Counted from the first letter of the stretch, positions 1 to 11,007 are shown. The stretch is DNA of 53,498 nt from Prevotella sp. (GCA_016285075.1 JAEEQB010000027.1:1-53498); one strand, 5' to 3'. Made by a program: numbers and translations. The notes: generated by a model from the letters alone, not told the origin.

Positions 1-24
1 GTTGTCGATTTGGTTTGGAAGCTG

Positions 25-32
25 CAAAGATA
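25..32 (-). promoter_or_regulatory. -7 promoter element, gene off left edge
   Basis: The minus strand reads TATCTTTG, an exact match to the Bacteroidetes -7 consensus TAnnTTTG. It points out of the window to the left, so a minus-strand gene probably starts just beyond base 1. No -33 element was identified. Confidence 0.5.
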
Positions 33-39
33 ACCAAAA

Positions 40-74
40 GGGCTGATTCTCGTGCAAGAGTCAGCCCAATTTTT
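40..74 (+). terminator. Rho-independent terminator-like hairpin
   Basis: A 7-bp stem (GGGCTGA at 40-46, TCAGCCC at 61-67) with a further CTC/GAG pairing inside is followed by AATTTTT. The T-run lies on the plus strand. No gene is visible upstream on that strand within the window, so its source gene is unknown. Confidence 0.5.
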
Positions 75-123
75 CTTCATGCGCATACGGGCGCGATGAC
101 ATCAAGGTTTAGCGGACAGTAAT

Positions 124-171
124 AAAAAAAATCTGCACATAGTCTGATGGTTTGACCATGTGCAGATTTTT
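124..171 (-). terminator. Terminator after mutB
   Basis: A stem (AAATCTGCACAT near 129-140, pairing with ATGTGCAGATTT at 158-169) lies 14 bases past the mutB stop. On the minus strand it is followed by seven T residues. A T-run on the other side means it could work in both directions. Confidence 0.75.
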
Positions 172-184
172 ATGTAAAGCGATA

Positions 185-2347
185 CTACTCGTCAAGGAGT
201 ATCTTCATCATCTCGCAGGCAGCCTTGGCAACCGAAGTGCCAGGACCGAAGATAGCAGCAACGCCAGCCTTGTAGAGGAAGTCATAGTCCTGAGCAGGGA
301 TGACGCCACCGGCAATTACCATGATATCCTCACGTCCCAGTTTCTTCAGTTCCTCTATGAGCTGTGGTATCAAGGTCTTGTGACCTGCTGCCAGGGAAGA
401 AGCACCAACGATGTGTACATCATTCTCCACAGCTTCACGGGCAGCCTCAGCGGGAGTCTGGAACAACGGACCCATGTCAACGTCGAAACCGCAGTCGGCA
501 TAACCTGTAGCCACAACTTTCGCACCACGGTCGTGACCGTCCTGACCCATCTTCGCAACGAAGATACGTGGGCGGCGACCTTCTTTCTTAGCAAACTTCT
601 CGGTCAACTCGCAGGCTTTCTCAAAGTCGGAGTCGTTCTTACTTTCTGATGAATACACGCCTGAAATTGTTCTGATTACTGCTTTATAACGGCCTACGAT
701 CTCTTCGCAGGCATCTGAAATCTCACCTAGCGTACAACGCAGCTGAGCAGCCTTCACTGCCAAGTCGAGCAGGTTGTTCTCGCTCTTGCGTCCTTCGTTG
801 AAGTCACGCACACAATCGGTAATGGCCTTCAGGGCAGCCTGGCAGGCAGCCTCGTCGCGAGAGGCACGGACCTGAGCCAGACTCTCCTCCTGCTGCTTGC
901 GCACGGCAGTATTGTCGACCTCAAGGATATCGATAGGATCCTCGTGCTCCAGACGGTACTTGTTGGTACCGACAATGGTCTGAACGCCTGAGTCAATACG
1001 GGCCTGTGTACGTGCAGCAGCCTCCTCGATACGCATCTTGGGCAGACCGGTCTCGATGGCCTTAGCCATACCACCCAGTTTCTCAATCTCCTGGATGTGT
1101 TCCCAAGCCTTGTGTACCAGCTCGTTGGTGAGCGTCTCCACATAGTAGCTACCTGCCCACGGGTCGATCTGCTTGCAGACCTTGGTCTCGTTCTGGATAT
1201 AGATCTGGGTGTTACGGGCAATACGTGCAGAGAAGTCGGTTGGCAGGGCGATGGCCTCGTCAAGGGCATTGGTGTGCAGCGACTGGGTGTGACCCAGCAC
1301 GGCAGCCATAGCCTCGATACAGGTACGGCCTACGTTGTTGAAGGGATCCTGCTCAGTGAGCGACCAACCAGAGGTCTGCGAGTGGGTACGAAGGGCGAGT
1401 GACTTCGGATTCTTGGCACCGAAGCTCTTCACAATCTTTGCCCACAACAGACGACCAGCGCGCATCTTTGCTATTTCCATGAAGTGGTTCATGCCGATAG
1501 CCCAGAAGAACGACAGACGGGGTGCGAAGGCATCCACATCGATACCGGCATTTACACCAGTACGCAGGTAGTCCATACCGTCGGCAAGGGTGTAGGCCAA
1601 CTCGATGTCAGCAGTGGCACCTGCCTCCTGCATGTGGTAACCCGAGATGGAGATGCTATTGAACTTAGGCATCTTCTGCGAAGTGTACTCGAAGATATCA
1701 GCGATGATCTTCATGGAGAATGCAGGCGGATAAATATAGGTGTTACGCACCATGAACTCCTTCAGGATATCGTTCTGAATGGTTCCTGCCATCTCCTCGA
1801 GCTGAGCACCCTGCTCCAGGCCTGCCACGATGTAGAACGCCAGGATAGGCAGCACGGCACCGTTCATGGTCATAGAGACGGACATCTTGTTCAAGGGGAT
1901 GTCAGAGAAGAGCACTTTCATGTTCTCCTCGTTGCAGATAGACACACCGGCCTTACCTACATCGCCGACTACACGGGCGTTATCGGGGTCATAGCCACGG
2001 TGTGTAGGCAGGTCGAAGGCAACGGAAAGGCCCTTCTGACCAGAAGCGAGGTTACGGCGATAGAAAGCATTCGACTCCTCAGCGGTAGAGAATCCGGCGT
2101 ACTGGCGAATGGTCCACGGGCGGAAGGGATACATCATACTGTACGGTCCGCGGAGATAGGGAGGAATACCGGCTGTGAAGTCGAGGTGTTCCATTCCTTC
2201 GAGGTCTTCTTTCGTATAGACAGGACGAACCTCGATGTGCTCGGGGGTCTTCCAGTTTTCTACTATGCCATTGTCTTTGATCCACTTGGCACCATCCTGA
2301 GCCTTGATGCCTGCATAGATATCAATATCTTTAAACTGTTTACGCAT
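185..2347 (-). CDS. mutB: Methylmalonyl-CoA mutase, large (B12-binding) subunit
   Basis: This is the catalytic subunit of adenosylcobalamin-dependent methylmalonyl-CoA mutase, which interconverts succinyl-CoA and (R)-methylmalonyl-CoA in the propionate/succinate pathway. The 720 residues match the usual family length. The N-terminal part is the substrate-binding barrel, and the C-terminal B12 domain carries the DxHxxG cobalt-ligand motif (DGHDRG, His near residue 603). It follows mutA on the same strand with a 19-base gap, so the two are almost certainly co-transcribed and form the alpha/beta heterodimer. A strong terminator follows. Link by inference: cobS, a late cobalamin gene, lies about 11 kb away. 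The call is secure. Confidence 0.97.
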   Translation of the reverse strand: MRKQFKDIDIYAGIKAQDGAKWIKDNGIVENWKTPEHIEVRPVYTKEDLEGMEHLDFTAGIPPYLRGPYSMMYPFRPWTIRQYAGFSTAEESNAFYRRNLASGQKGLSVAFDLPTHRGYDPDNARVVGDVGKAGVSICNEENMKVLFSDIPLNKMSVSMTMNGAVLPILAFYIVAGLEQGAQLEEMAGTIQNDILKEFMVRNTYIYPPAFSMKIIADIFEYTSQKMPKFNSISISGYHMQEAGATADIELAYTLADGMDYLRTGVNAGIDVDAFAPRLSFFWAIGMNHFMEIAKMRAGRLLWAKIVKSFGAKNPKSLALRTHSQTSGWSLTEQDPFNNVGRTCIEAMAAVLGHTQSLHTNALDEAIALPTDFSARIARNTQIYIQNETKVCKQIDPWAGSYYVETLTNELVHKAWEHIQEIEKLGGMAKAIETGLPKMRIEEAAARTQARIDSGVQTIVGTNKYRLEHEDPIDILEVDNTAVRKQQEESLAQVRASRDEAACQAALKAITDCVRDFNEGRKSENNLLDLAVKAAQLRCTLGEISDACEEIVGRYKAVIRTISGVYSSESKNDSDFEKACELTEKFAKKEGRRPRIFVAKMGQDGHDRGAKVVATGYADCGFDVDMGPLFQTPAEAAREAVENDVHIVGASSLAAGHKTLIPQLIEELKKLGREDIMVIAGGVIPAQDYDFLYKAGVAAIFGPGTSVAKAACEMMKILLDE

Positions 2348-2366
2348 AATTCAAGTCTCCTATTCT

Positions 2367-4226
2367 TTAAATACCAAGTTTCTGATTATATTCTTTCAAT
2401 GTCTCGAGCACATTGCACTTCACGTGGATGTAGTTCTCAATGCCAGCAGCCTTGAGGTCTTCCATACAAGCAGGAGCACCAGCCACTACGAACATTGCGC
2501 GTCCATCCAAGTACTTGAAAGCAGGAATGGCATACTCGGCATACTCATCATCGCTCGAACAGATGACTACGATATCGGCCTTTGCCTCAAGTGCAGCATC
2601 TACACCTTCCTCTACGGTCTTGAAGCCGAGATTATCAATCACTTTATAGCCAGCACAAGCCAGGAAGTTGCACGAGAACTGTGCACGGGCCTGACGCATA
2701 GCAAGGTTGCCGATGGTGAGCATGAAAGCTGTTGGGATCTTGGTCTCCTCGGTATGTATACGGAGATCTTCGAAATCGGCAGCGAGGCGGGTGCTGTTGA
2801 TAGCCTTGAAGGCGGGCTCACACGACGGGTCCGCTGCTGTGGTACAGCAACAAGCGCAACCCTTGGCTTTCTTGCCTTCGCTCTTCTCGGTGAAATTGGG
2901 GAACTGGTTGGTACCCAGCAGGAACTCCTTACGCTTGGCAGCATCACCATGACGTTTTACATTGGTTGCGTTGATATCATCCTGAATGGTACCAGCCTTG
3001 ACAGCTGCTAGGAATCCACCCTCCTCTTCTACCTTCAGGAATATCTTCCATGCCTCAGTAGCCAAAGCATCGGTAAGATGCTCGATATAATAAGAACCAG
3101 CAGAAGGATCGACGATGCGATCGAAGTGGCTCTCTTCCTTAATCAGCAACTGCTGGTTGCGAGCGATACGCTCAGAGAAATCAGTAGCCTCCTCGTAAGG
3201 AGCATCGAACGGTGTTACCACCATCGAGTGGACACTGCCCAGGGCAGCACTCATGGCCTCAGTCTGTGAGCGAAGCAGATTCACGTATGAATCGAACAGC
3301 GTCTGGTTATAAGTAGAAGTGGTAGCATTGATGATCATCTTGCAGGCACAGTCGCACTTCGGCTCATACTGCTTGACAATCTGAGCCCACAACAGACGAG
3401 CAGCACGGAACTTGGCAATCTCCATAAAGTAGTTCTCGCTGACACCCATGTTGAATTTGATGCTCTTAGCGGCCAGATCAACATCCACCCCGGCATCAAC
3501 CAACTGCTGCAGGTATTCATTACCCCAAGCCAACGCATAGCCCAGTTCCTGCACGATATAGGAACCGGCATTGTTGAGTGCATCGGATCCTACAGTGACA
3601 CAACGGAAATTAGGATACTCTTTCAAAGCCTCCACAAGTTTGGGAGCCTCTTCGAGAACCGGAGTAACATCCTTGCCCTTCATCACCATCTTCTTCATGG
3701 GATCCCATTCAATAGAGCCCACTACTTTCTCCTTGTCATAGCCTTTCTCCTGGAAGAAGTCCACCAGGATCTGAGCCAATTCAAGCGAATGCTTCGGACA
3801 AGTCATAAAGTTCACCTCGACGATGTCACAATAGATACCCTCGAGCAGCGTTTCAACGGTCTCTTTCGAAACCAGTGAAGCAGGAAGCTTAAAGCCCAGC
3901 GAGTCGACACCCTTGTTCAGGATATCCAACGCCTTGGCGTTAGCAGCCTTAGGATCGTCCACCACAATGTTCTGGCGGACATACCACACATTAGAGTCCT
4001 TCTTATTGCCACGCACGAACGGGAACTCCCCTGGGAGAGCGTCGGGTGTCTTCAGGTTCGCCAGGTCTTCCCGGCGATAGAAGGGCTGCACATTAAAACC
4101 TTCGTTTGTTCTCCATACCAAGCGTTTCTGGAAGTCTGCACCTTTCAGGTCGACCTGAATCTTGTCCAACCACTCTTGAGTGGTCGGTGCGGTAAACTCG
4201 GTAAAGAGTTTCTCTTTGTTTGCCAT
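2367..4226 (-). CDS. mutA: Methylmalonyl-CoA mutase, small subunit
   Basis: This is the non-catalytic partner of the large subunit. Its 619 residues are homologous to MutB in the barrel and in a C-terminal flavodoxin-like B12-type fold. The C-terminal domain lacks the DxHxxG cobalt-binding motif, as expected for the small subunit of a heterodimeric mutase. The linker between the two domains (near residues 455-475) contains a cysteine-rich patch, GCACCC followed by another Cys a few residues later, giving five cysteines in about 13 residues. This is unexpected in a cytoplasmic enzyme linker. It is first in the mutAB operon, with a -7 promoter element about 55 bases upstream. The function is secure; the role of the cysteines is unknown. 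Confidence 0.96.
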   Translation of the reverse strand: MANKEKLFTEFTAPTTQEWLDKIQVDLKGADFQKRLVWRTNEGFNVQPFYRREDLANLKTPDALPGEFPFVRGNKKDSNVWYVRQNIVVDDPKAANAKALDILNKGVDSLGFKLPASLVSKETVETLLEGIYCDIVEVNFMTCPKHSLELAQILVDFFQEKGYDKEKVVGSIEWDPMKKMVMKGKDVTPVLEEAPKLVEALKEYPNFRCVTVGSDALNNAGSYIVQELGYALAWGNEYLQQLVDAGVDVDLAAKSIKFNMGVSENYFMEIAKFRAARLLWAQIVKQYEPKCDCACKMIINATTSTYNQTLFDSYVNLLRSQTEAMSAALGSVHSMVVTPFDAPYEEATDFSERIARNQQLLIKEESHFDRIVDPSAGSYYIEHLTDALATEAWKIFLKVEEEGGFLAAVKAGTIQDDINATNVKRHGDAAKRKEFLLGTNQFPNFTEKSEGKKAKGCACCCTTAADPSCEPAFKAINSTRLAADFEDLRIHTEETKIPTAFMLTIGNLAMRQARAQFSCNFLACAGYKVIDNLGFKTVEEGVDAALEAKADIVVICSSDDEYAEYAIPAFKYLDGRAMFVVAGAPACMEDLKAAGIENYIHVKCNVLETLKEYNQKLGI

Positions 4227-4280
4227 AGTTTTTTTATGAATTATTATATAAGCGTTGTTTTAAGTTCCACTTTGAGACCG

Positions 4281-4288
4281 CAAAGTTA
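4281..4288 (-). promoter_or_regulatory. -7 promoter element for mutAB
   Basis: The minus strand reads TAACTTTG (TAnnTTTG), about 55 bases upstream of the mutA start. It is the only consensus match in this gap that faces mutA. Confidence 0.6.
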
Positions 4289-4548
4289 CAACATATTTTT
4301 CTATTCAGCGAATAAAGATGAATAATTTATGATTAAAAAAACAAAAAAGGTATTTATCGTTGCGGTGCAGGGGCAGAATCAGACATCTGTTCTTGGCCTT
4401 GGCTATGTTTTTCTCTGCTATCAGGGTTTGTAGTTGTGAAGCGCACCGTAGCATGTTAAGGGTTTGGGTAGCCTTGATGCGCAGGGCATATTGACGGCTT
4501 TCTTCTGATCATCAACGTGGGCAGCTAAGAGACCGAGGAGCTACAATC
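4289..4548. other. Intergenic region, no gene seen
   Basis: This stretch of about 260 bases lies upstream of the mutA promoter and downstream of the groEL terminator. It holds only short open frames with no recognisable protein. A minus-strand frame of roughly 60 codons is open here but looks like no known family, and I do not call it. Confidence 0.4.
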
Positions 4549-4587
4549 AAAAAAAGACTGAGCCCACTCTGTCAAGCAGACTCAGTC
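4549..4587 (-). terminator. Terminator after groEL
   Basis: GACTGAG (4556-4562) pairs with CTCAGTC (4581-4587). On the minus strand the stem is followed by a run of seven T residues. It sits 45 bases past the groEL stop and ends the groES-groEL transcript. Confidence 0.75.
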
Positions 4588-4631
4588 ATGATTATTAAAT
4601 GTGTCGTTAGCGGATTATTCCACATTCATGC

Positions 4632-6326
<1,695 letters not shown>

Positions 6327-6596
6327 TTACTCGATGACAGCGAGCACATCGCTCTGACGCATCATCAGGTACTTGGTGCCCTCCAGTTCCAGCTCTGTTC
6401 CGCTGTACTTGCCATAGAGCACTTCATCGCCTTCTTTCAGAATCATTTCCTCATCTTTGGTACCTTTGCCCGTGGCAATAATCTTACCACGAAGGGGTTT
6501 TTCCTTGGCGGTGTCAGGAATAATGATACCACCAATCTTTTCTTCTGCAGGTGCCGGCAATACCAGCACGCGGTCTGCTAATGGTTTAATGTTCAT
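6327..6596 (-). CDS. groES: Co-chaperonin GroES (Hsp10)
   Basis: This is the lid of the GroEL chamber. The 89 residues are typical of Bacteroidetes GroES. The sequence has the PLADRVLV N-terminal beta strand and a mobile loop that includes the hydrophobic GGIIIP segment which contacts GroEL. It is first in the operon with groL. No CIRCE element (TTAGCACTC-N9-GAGTGCTAA) is present upstream and no TAnnTTTG element faces it, so its control probably uses the repeat-rich region at 6660-6715 or an alternative sigma factor; that part is inference. Confidence 0.97.
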   Translation of the reverse strand: MNIKPLADRVLVLPAPAEEKIGGIIIPDTAKEKPLRGKIIATGKGTKDEEMILKEGDEVLYGKYSGTELELEGTKYLMMRQSDVLAVIE

Positions 6597-6659
6597 AATG
6601 TCTTATTTTTTATTGAGTTTAACGTTTTTATCATGTCTGCCATCCTTGTAGCCAAAACC

Positions 6660-6715
6660 GTGCCAAACTGACAAAAAGGGACGTGAACTGACACTTTGGC
6701 ACTCAAAAACTGACA
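6660..6715. promoter_or_regulatory. Repeat cluster in the groES / methylase divergent gap
   Basis: Three copies of AACTGACA lie in the same direction at 6666, 6686 and 6708, spaced 20 and 22 bases, close to two helical turns. An 8-bp perfect inverted repeat (GTGCCAAA at 6660-6667, TTTGGCAC at 6695-6702) encloses two of them. The cluster starts 64 bases upstream of the groES start. It is a candidate heat-shock or other operator region; the binding protein is unknown. Confidence 0.45.
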
Positions 6716-6734
6716 TATTTCCAAAATTTATCCG

Positions 6735-6742
6735 TAACTTTG
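6735..6742 (+). promoter_or_regulatory. -7 promoter element for the RNA methylase
   Basis: TAACTTTG matches TAnnTTTG and ends 24 bases before the ATG at 6767. It supports that ATG over an upstream in-frame TTG at 6740, which would lie inside the promoter element. Confidence 0.6.
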
Positions 6743-6766
6743 CACGCACTTTTCAAGCATTATGAC

Positions 6767-7561
6767 ATGAACCTCATAGAAGTAACTTCTCTACAACAGT
6801 CAGGGCTCAACCTGTTCTGCACCCTCACCGAGGCACAGCTTCGCAACCGTCTGGAACCCGAAAAGGGCATCTTCATCGCCGAAAGTCCCAAGGTGATCCA
6901 AGTAGCACTCCAGGCAGGCTACGAACCCGTTGCCTTGCTCTGCGAAAGGCGTCATCTGACGGGTGACGCTGCAGGGATTATATCGCAGGTAGGCGATATT
7001 CCCATCTATACGGGTGAACGTGATGTCCTGGCACAACTGACAGGCTACACGCTGACACGCGGTGTGCTCTGTGCCATGAAGCGTCCGCAGCTACGCTCAG
7101 CCGAGGACATCTGCCATGATGCCCGCCGGGTCGTCGTCATTGACGGAGTAACAGACACCACCAACATCGGTGCCATCTTCCGTTCCGCAGCAGCCCTAGG
7201 CATTGACGCTGTGCTGCTGACCCGCTCCTCATGCGATCCACTGAACAGAAGGGCAGTACGAGTATCTATGGGCTCCGTATTCCTGGTTCCCTGGACATGG
7301 ATCGACCATGCCAACTCTCCCCAGGATCTGGGGTTCAAGACAGTAGCGATGGCTTTGACCCAGAACAGCATAGCCATTGACTCCCCCCTACTCCGTTCAG
7401 AACCGCGACTGGCCATCATCATGGGCACAGAAGGTGACGGACTGGCACACGAAGCCATAGCCAAAGCCGACTACGTTGTCCGCATCCCTATGGCCCACGG
7501 TGTCGACTCTCTCAATGTGGCTGCTGCCTCAGCAGTGGCTTTCTGGGAACTCGGGAAATGA
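6767..7561 (+). CDS. TrmH/SpoU family RNA 2'-O-ribose methyltransferase
   Basis: This is a SAM-dependent SPOUT methyltransferase that modifies a ribose 2'-OH in rRNA or tRNA. The N-terminal region (to about residue 90) resembles the RNA-binding substrate domain of the RlmB/TrmH group. The C-terminal SPOUT domain shows the three knot motifs: DGVTDTTNIGAIFRSA near residue 125, IMGTEGDG near residue 220, and the closing IPMAHGVDSLNVAAASAVA. The 264 residues fit. The ATG at 6767 is chosen because of the promoter position. It is divergent from groES. The exact target nucleotide cannot be told from sequence. Confidence 0.88.
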   Translation: MNLIEVTSLQQSGLNLFCTLTEAQLRNRLEPEKGIFIAESPKVIQVALQAGYEPVALLCERRHLTGDAAGIISQVGDIPIYTGERDVLAQLTGYTLTRGVLCAMKRPQLRSAEDICHDARRVVVIDGVTDTTNIGAIFRSAAALGIDAVLLTRSSCDPLNRRAVRVSMGSVFLVPWTWIDHANSPQDLGFKTVAMALTQNSIAIDSPLLRSEPRLAIIMGTEGDGLAHEAIAKADYVVRIPMAHGVDSLNVAAASAVAFWELGK

Positions 7562-7675
7562 CAAATTGACAACAAAAACAAGGTTTTGCACTTGATTTTT
7601 CCCACGATTCCTCAAAAAACATAGGCAATTTGATATTATTTTGCCGTTTTGTGTCGCAAATTGAAAAGTATTTAG

Positions 7676-7683
7676 TACTTTTG
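7676..7683 (+). promoter_or_regulatory. -7 promoter element for the NfnAB-like gene
   Basis: TACTTTTG matches TAnnTTTG and ends 42 bases before the ATG at 7726. A TTTTG at 7647-7651 is a possible -33 element at 24 bases. Confidence 0.55.
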
Positions 7684-7725
7684 CAGGCGATTTGAAAAAA
7701 TGGAGCTAAACAAACAACTTATATT

Positions 7726-10086
7726 ATGAACAAGATTGTAAGGAAAGAACAGTTCTCTGAAAAAGTTTTCCTCTTTGAGATTGAGGCACCGCTCATTGCG
7801 AAAAGCCGCAAGGCAGGTAACTTTGTCATTGTTCGTGTAGGTCAGAAGGGTGAGCGCATGCCGCTGACCATTGCTGCCGCTGACACAGAGAAAGGCACCA
7901 TCACTTTGGTTGTGCAGCAAGTAGGCTTGTCAAGCCAGAAACTTTGCATGCTGAATGTGGGCGACTATGTGACAGACGTGGTAGGTCCTCTTGGTAATCC
8001 TACGAAGATTGAGAAGTACGGCACTGTGGTATGTGCTGGTGGCGGATTGGGCGTGGCTCCCATGCTACCCATCATCCAGGCACTGAAGAAAGCAGGCAAC
8101 CGTGTGCTCTCAGTCATGGCAGGACGCTCAAAGGATCTGATTATATTAGAAGATAAGGTACGCGAGAGCAGCGACGAGGTCATCATCATGACCGATGATG
8201 GCAGCTACGGCGAAAAAGGCGTAGTGACAGTAGGTATGGAGAAGTTCTTCGAACAGGAGCACGTGGACAAGGTGTTTGCCATAGGTCCTCCCATCATGAT
8301 GAAGTTCTCGAACCTCACAGCCCAGAAGCACAACATTCCTTGTGAGGTCAGCCTGAACACCATCATGGTGGACGGTACGGGTATGTGCGGTGCCTGCCGA
8401 CTGACCATCGGTGGCAAGACGAAGTTCGTGTGCATAGACGGTCCGGAGTTTGACGGTGCACTCGTTGACTGGGACGAGATGTTCAAGCGCATGGGAACCT
8501 TCAAGCGCGAGGAGCAGGAAGAGCTGGCTCATTTTGAGGAGCATCTGGACTCGGTAAGTTGCGATACTATCGCAACAAACGCAAGTACAACGGATATCGT
8601 GATGGATGATGACCCCACCAACGACACTATTGACATCCTCACCAATCGTGATGCCGAATGGCGTAAGGAGTTACGAGCTTCCATGAAACCCAAGGAGCGC
8701 ACACAGATAGAGCGTGTGGTGATGCCCGAGCTTGACCCCGTCTATCGTGCCACCACCCGTACAGAGGAAGTAAACATCGGCCTGACAAAGGAGATGGCTA
8801 TGACCGAAGCAAAGCGCTGTCTGGACTGCGCCAAGCCTACTTGCGTGGAAGGATGTCCCGTGAACATCAATATCCCTTCGTTCGTCAAGAACATTGAGCG
8901 CGGACAGTTCCTCGCTGCTGCCAAGGTGCTGAAGAACACCTCTGCCCTACCCGCTGTCTGCGGCCGTGTATGCCCGCAGGAGAAGCAGTGCGAGAGTAAG
9001 TGTATTCACCTGAAGATGAACGAGCCAGCAGTGGCAATTGGCTATCTGGAGCGTTTTGCTGCCGATTACGAACGGGAGAGTGGCAACATCTCACTGCCTG
9101 AGATTGCACCTGCTAACGGCATTAAGGTGGCAGTTGTTGGTTCCGGCCCTGCAGGTCTGAGCTTTGCAGGCGATATGGTAAAGAAGGGTTACGATGTGTA
9201 CGTTTTCGAGGCATTGCACGAAATAGGTGGTGTGCTGAAATACGGCATTCCTGAGTTCCGTCTGCCCAACAAGATTGTGGACGTTGAGATTGACAACCTG
9301 GCCAAGATGGGCGTTCACTTCCAGACCGATGTCATAGTGGGTAAGACTATCAGCGTGGAGCAGCTCGAGGAACAGGGCTTCAAGGGCATCTTCGTAGGAA
9401 GTGGTGCCGGACTGCCCAACTTCATGAACATTCCCGGTGAGAATGCCATCAACATCATGTCGTCCAACGAATATCTGACACGTGTCAACCTGATGGATGC
9501 TGCCAATCCCACCACGGACACCCCGTTGAATCCCGCAAAGAGCGTGCTCGTTGTGGGTGGCGGAAACACAGCCATGGACTCCTGTCGTACCGCCAAGCGC
9601 TTGGGTGCTGACGTGACACTGGTCTATCGCCGTTCCGAGGTGGAGATGCCTGCCCGACTGGAGGAGGTGAAGCATGCCAAGGAAGAGGGAATCCGCTTCC
9701 TGACGCTCCACAACCCAATAGAATACAAAGCAGACGAGACGGGTGCTGTTTGCCAGGCAGTACTACAGGTGATGGAACTCGGCGAACCCGATGCTTCAGG
9801 CCGCCGCAGCCCGGTGCCTGTGGAAGGCAAGACCGTGACACTCGACGTAGACCAGGTCATCGTTGCAGTAGGTGTAAGCCCCAACCCATTGGTGCCCAAG
9901 AGCATACAAGGATTGGAGTTAGGACGCAAGAACACCATCGTGGTAAACGATGCTATGCAGTCGAATCGTCCAGAAATCTTTGCCGGAGGCGACATCGTAC
10001 GTGGAGGTGCAACCGTCATCCTGGCCATGGGCGACGGACGCCGTGCTGCCCTTAACATGGACAAGCAGCTGCAGGGAGCCTCATAG
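7726..10086 (+). CDS. NfnAB-like fused NAD(P)H:ferredoxin / glutamate-synthase-type flavoprotein
   Basis: This 786-residue protein joins two flavoproteins that are separate subunits elsewhere. Residues 1 to about 280 resemble the ferredoxin-NADP reductase / dihydroorotate dehydrogenase electron-transfer subunit, with a 2Fe-2S cysteine set around CGAC at residue 223 and a later Cys. After a linker of about 60 residues rich in Asp and Thr, the rest resembles the small subunit of glutamate synthase: two 4Fe-4S cysteine clusters (RCLDCAKPTC near 363; CGRVCPQEKQC near 410), an FAD-binding GSGPAG near 470 and an NADPH-binding GGGNTAMD near 611. The architecture matches NfnA plus NfnB (electron-bifurcating NADH-dependent ferredoxin:NADP+ oxidoreductase). 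No large glutamate synthase subunit is nearby, which favours an Nfn-like role. The last six bases overlap the convergent nuclease gene. Confidence 0.88.
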   Translation: MNKIVRKEQFSEKVFLFEIEAPLIAKSRKAGNFVIVRVGQKGERMPLTIAAADTEKGTITLVVQQVGLSSQKLCMLNVGDYVTDVVGPLGNPTKIEKYGTVVCAGGGLGVAPMLPIIQALKKAGNRVLSVMAGRSKDLIILEDKVRESSDEVIIMTDDGSYGEKGVVTVGMEKFFEQEHVDKVFAIGPPIMMKFSNLTAQKHNIPCEVSLNTIMVDGTGMCGACRLTIGGKTKFVCIDGPEFDGALVDWDEMFKRMGTFKREEQEELAHFEEHLDSVSCDTIATNASTTDIVMDDDPTNDTIDILTNRDAEWRKELRASMKPKERTQIERVVMPELDPVYRATTRTEEVNIGLTKEMAMTEAKRCLDCAKPTCVEGCPVNINIPSFVKNIERGQFLAAAKVLKNTSALPAVCGRVCPQEKQCESKCIHLKMNEPAVAIGYLERFAADYERESGNISLPEIAPANGIKVAVVGSGPAGLSFAGDMVKKGYDVYVFEALHEIGGVLKYGIPEFRLPNKIVDVEIDNLAKMGVHFQTDVIVGKTISVEQLEEQGFKGIFVGSGAGLPNFMNIPGENAINIMSSNEYLTRVNLMDAANPTTDTPLNPAKSVLVVGGGNTAMDSCRTAKRLGADVTLVYRRSEVEMPARLEEVKHAKEEGIRFLTLHNPIEYKADETGAVCQAVLQVMELGEPDASGRRSPVPVEGKTVTLDVDQVIVAVGVSPNPLVPKSIQGLELGRKNTIVVNDAMQSNRPEIFAGGDIVRGGATVILAMGDGRRAALNMDKQLQGAS

Positions 10087-11007
10087 GTTCCATACCCACT
10101 TGATGTTCTCAACGCTCATCGTCTCGACCTCCTCCTCGGTATTGTCGGGCAGGTTGCAGAAAAAGTCAATGCCTGTTCGGCGTTCCAGTTCGCGGACGTT
10201 GATGACGTAGTTTCCAAGAGCATCGTTCGAGTGGTCTTCGTTCAAGTGCTCCACCCAGAAGGCCAGCGCCTTATAGCCGGTCTTCGATTTGCGGAGCAGT
10301 GCCATAAAGAAATATTTCGGGACAATCAGTCCATTGGATAATGTGACGAGTATGGGGTCAGGAATACCACCCGTGCTCGTCACGTTGTCTATGGTGCCAC
10401 CCTTACACACATACAGCGTGTCCTCAGACTTGGAGCCTGTGCTGATCCAGGAACGTAGCTTCTCCTCCATCTTCTGCCACACCCCCGCATTAAACTGATG
10501 CCACTGCGGCTGCATGTTGGTCAGGAAGAATGTCTGAAAGTTGGCATCGGTAGAATACAGACGGTCGGCCGAAGGGCAGATGTGCCCATGGTCAAACCCG
10601 CTGCCACGGAAGGGGTCGCCATTGAAGTAATAGTCCGAAGGCAGTTCGGGGTCAAAGGGATATTGGTTATAGTCAGAATAATACCGGCTTGTATTCTGCA
10701 CACGGTTCGAGGCATACATCTGATAGCACGACCAACGCTGCGAGCGTTTGTCACAGTCCCACTCCACACTGTAGTTAATGCCGATCCGGTCATTACAACT
10801 ATGGATTATCACTCGGCTGTTACCACCCTTCACCCTGGGAAACTCCAGCCTTTGCAGGGCTGGTTCCACACTGATGTCGTTGCGGTTCACATTGCGTGTT
10901 GCCTCCTTGCTGTCAATGTCATCGTCATCATTGTTGCATGCCACAAACACGCATGATGTAAGCAACAAGGGAAGAAAGAGTCTGAACAGCTGTTTCATGT
11001 TGGCCAT
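10081..11007 (-). CDS. DNA/RNA non-specific endonuclease, lipoprotein
   Basis: This is a NucA/Serratia-type beta-beta-alpha-metal nuclease of 308 residues. The N-terminal hydrophobic segment ends in a lipobox (FVAC, Cys about residue 24), followed by NNDDDD. An acidic stretch right after the lipid-bearing Cys resembles the Bacteroidetes lipoprotein export signal, so the enzyme is probably on the cell surface. The active-site region is FDHGHICPSADR near residue 138. The catalytic His of the DRGH motif is kept, but the Arg before Gly is His. A second start (residue 4) is also possible. Likely roles are scavenging extracellular nucleic acid or degrading incoming DNA. It is convergent with the NfnAB-like gene. 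Confidence 0.88.
   Translation of the reverse strand: MANMKQLFRLFLPLLLTSCVFVACNNDDDDIDSKEATRNVNRNDISVEPALQRLEFPRVKGGNSRVIIHSCNDRIGINYSVEWDCDKRSQRWSCYQMYASNRVQNTSRYYSDYNQYPFDPELPSDYYFNGDPFRGSGFDHGHICPSADRLYSTDANFQTFFLTNMQPQWHQFNAGVWQKMEEKLRSWISTGSKSEDTLYVCKGGTIDNVTSTGGIPDPILVTLSNGLIVPKYFFMALLRKSKTGYKALAFWVEHLNEDHSNDALGNYVINVRELERRTGIDFFCNLPDNTEEEVETMSVENIKWVWNL

Noticed and set aside
1484..2455. A 323-codon plus-strand open frame over mutB
   Set aside because: It lies opposite the clearly conserved mutB gene and has no recognisable protein pattern; long antisense frames are common opposite GC-rich-codon genes.
4320..4540. A minus-strand protein remnant between mutA and groEL
   Set aside because: The open frame is short, lacks a start and promoter, and resembles no known family.
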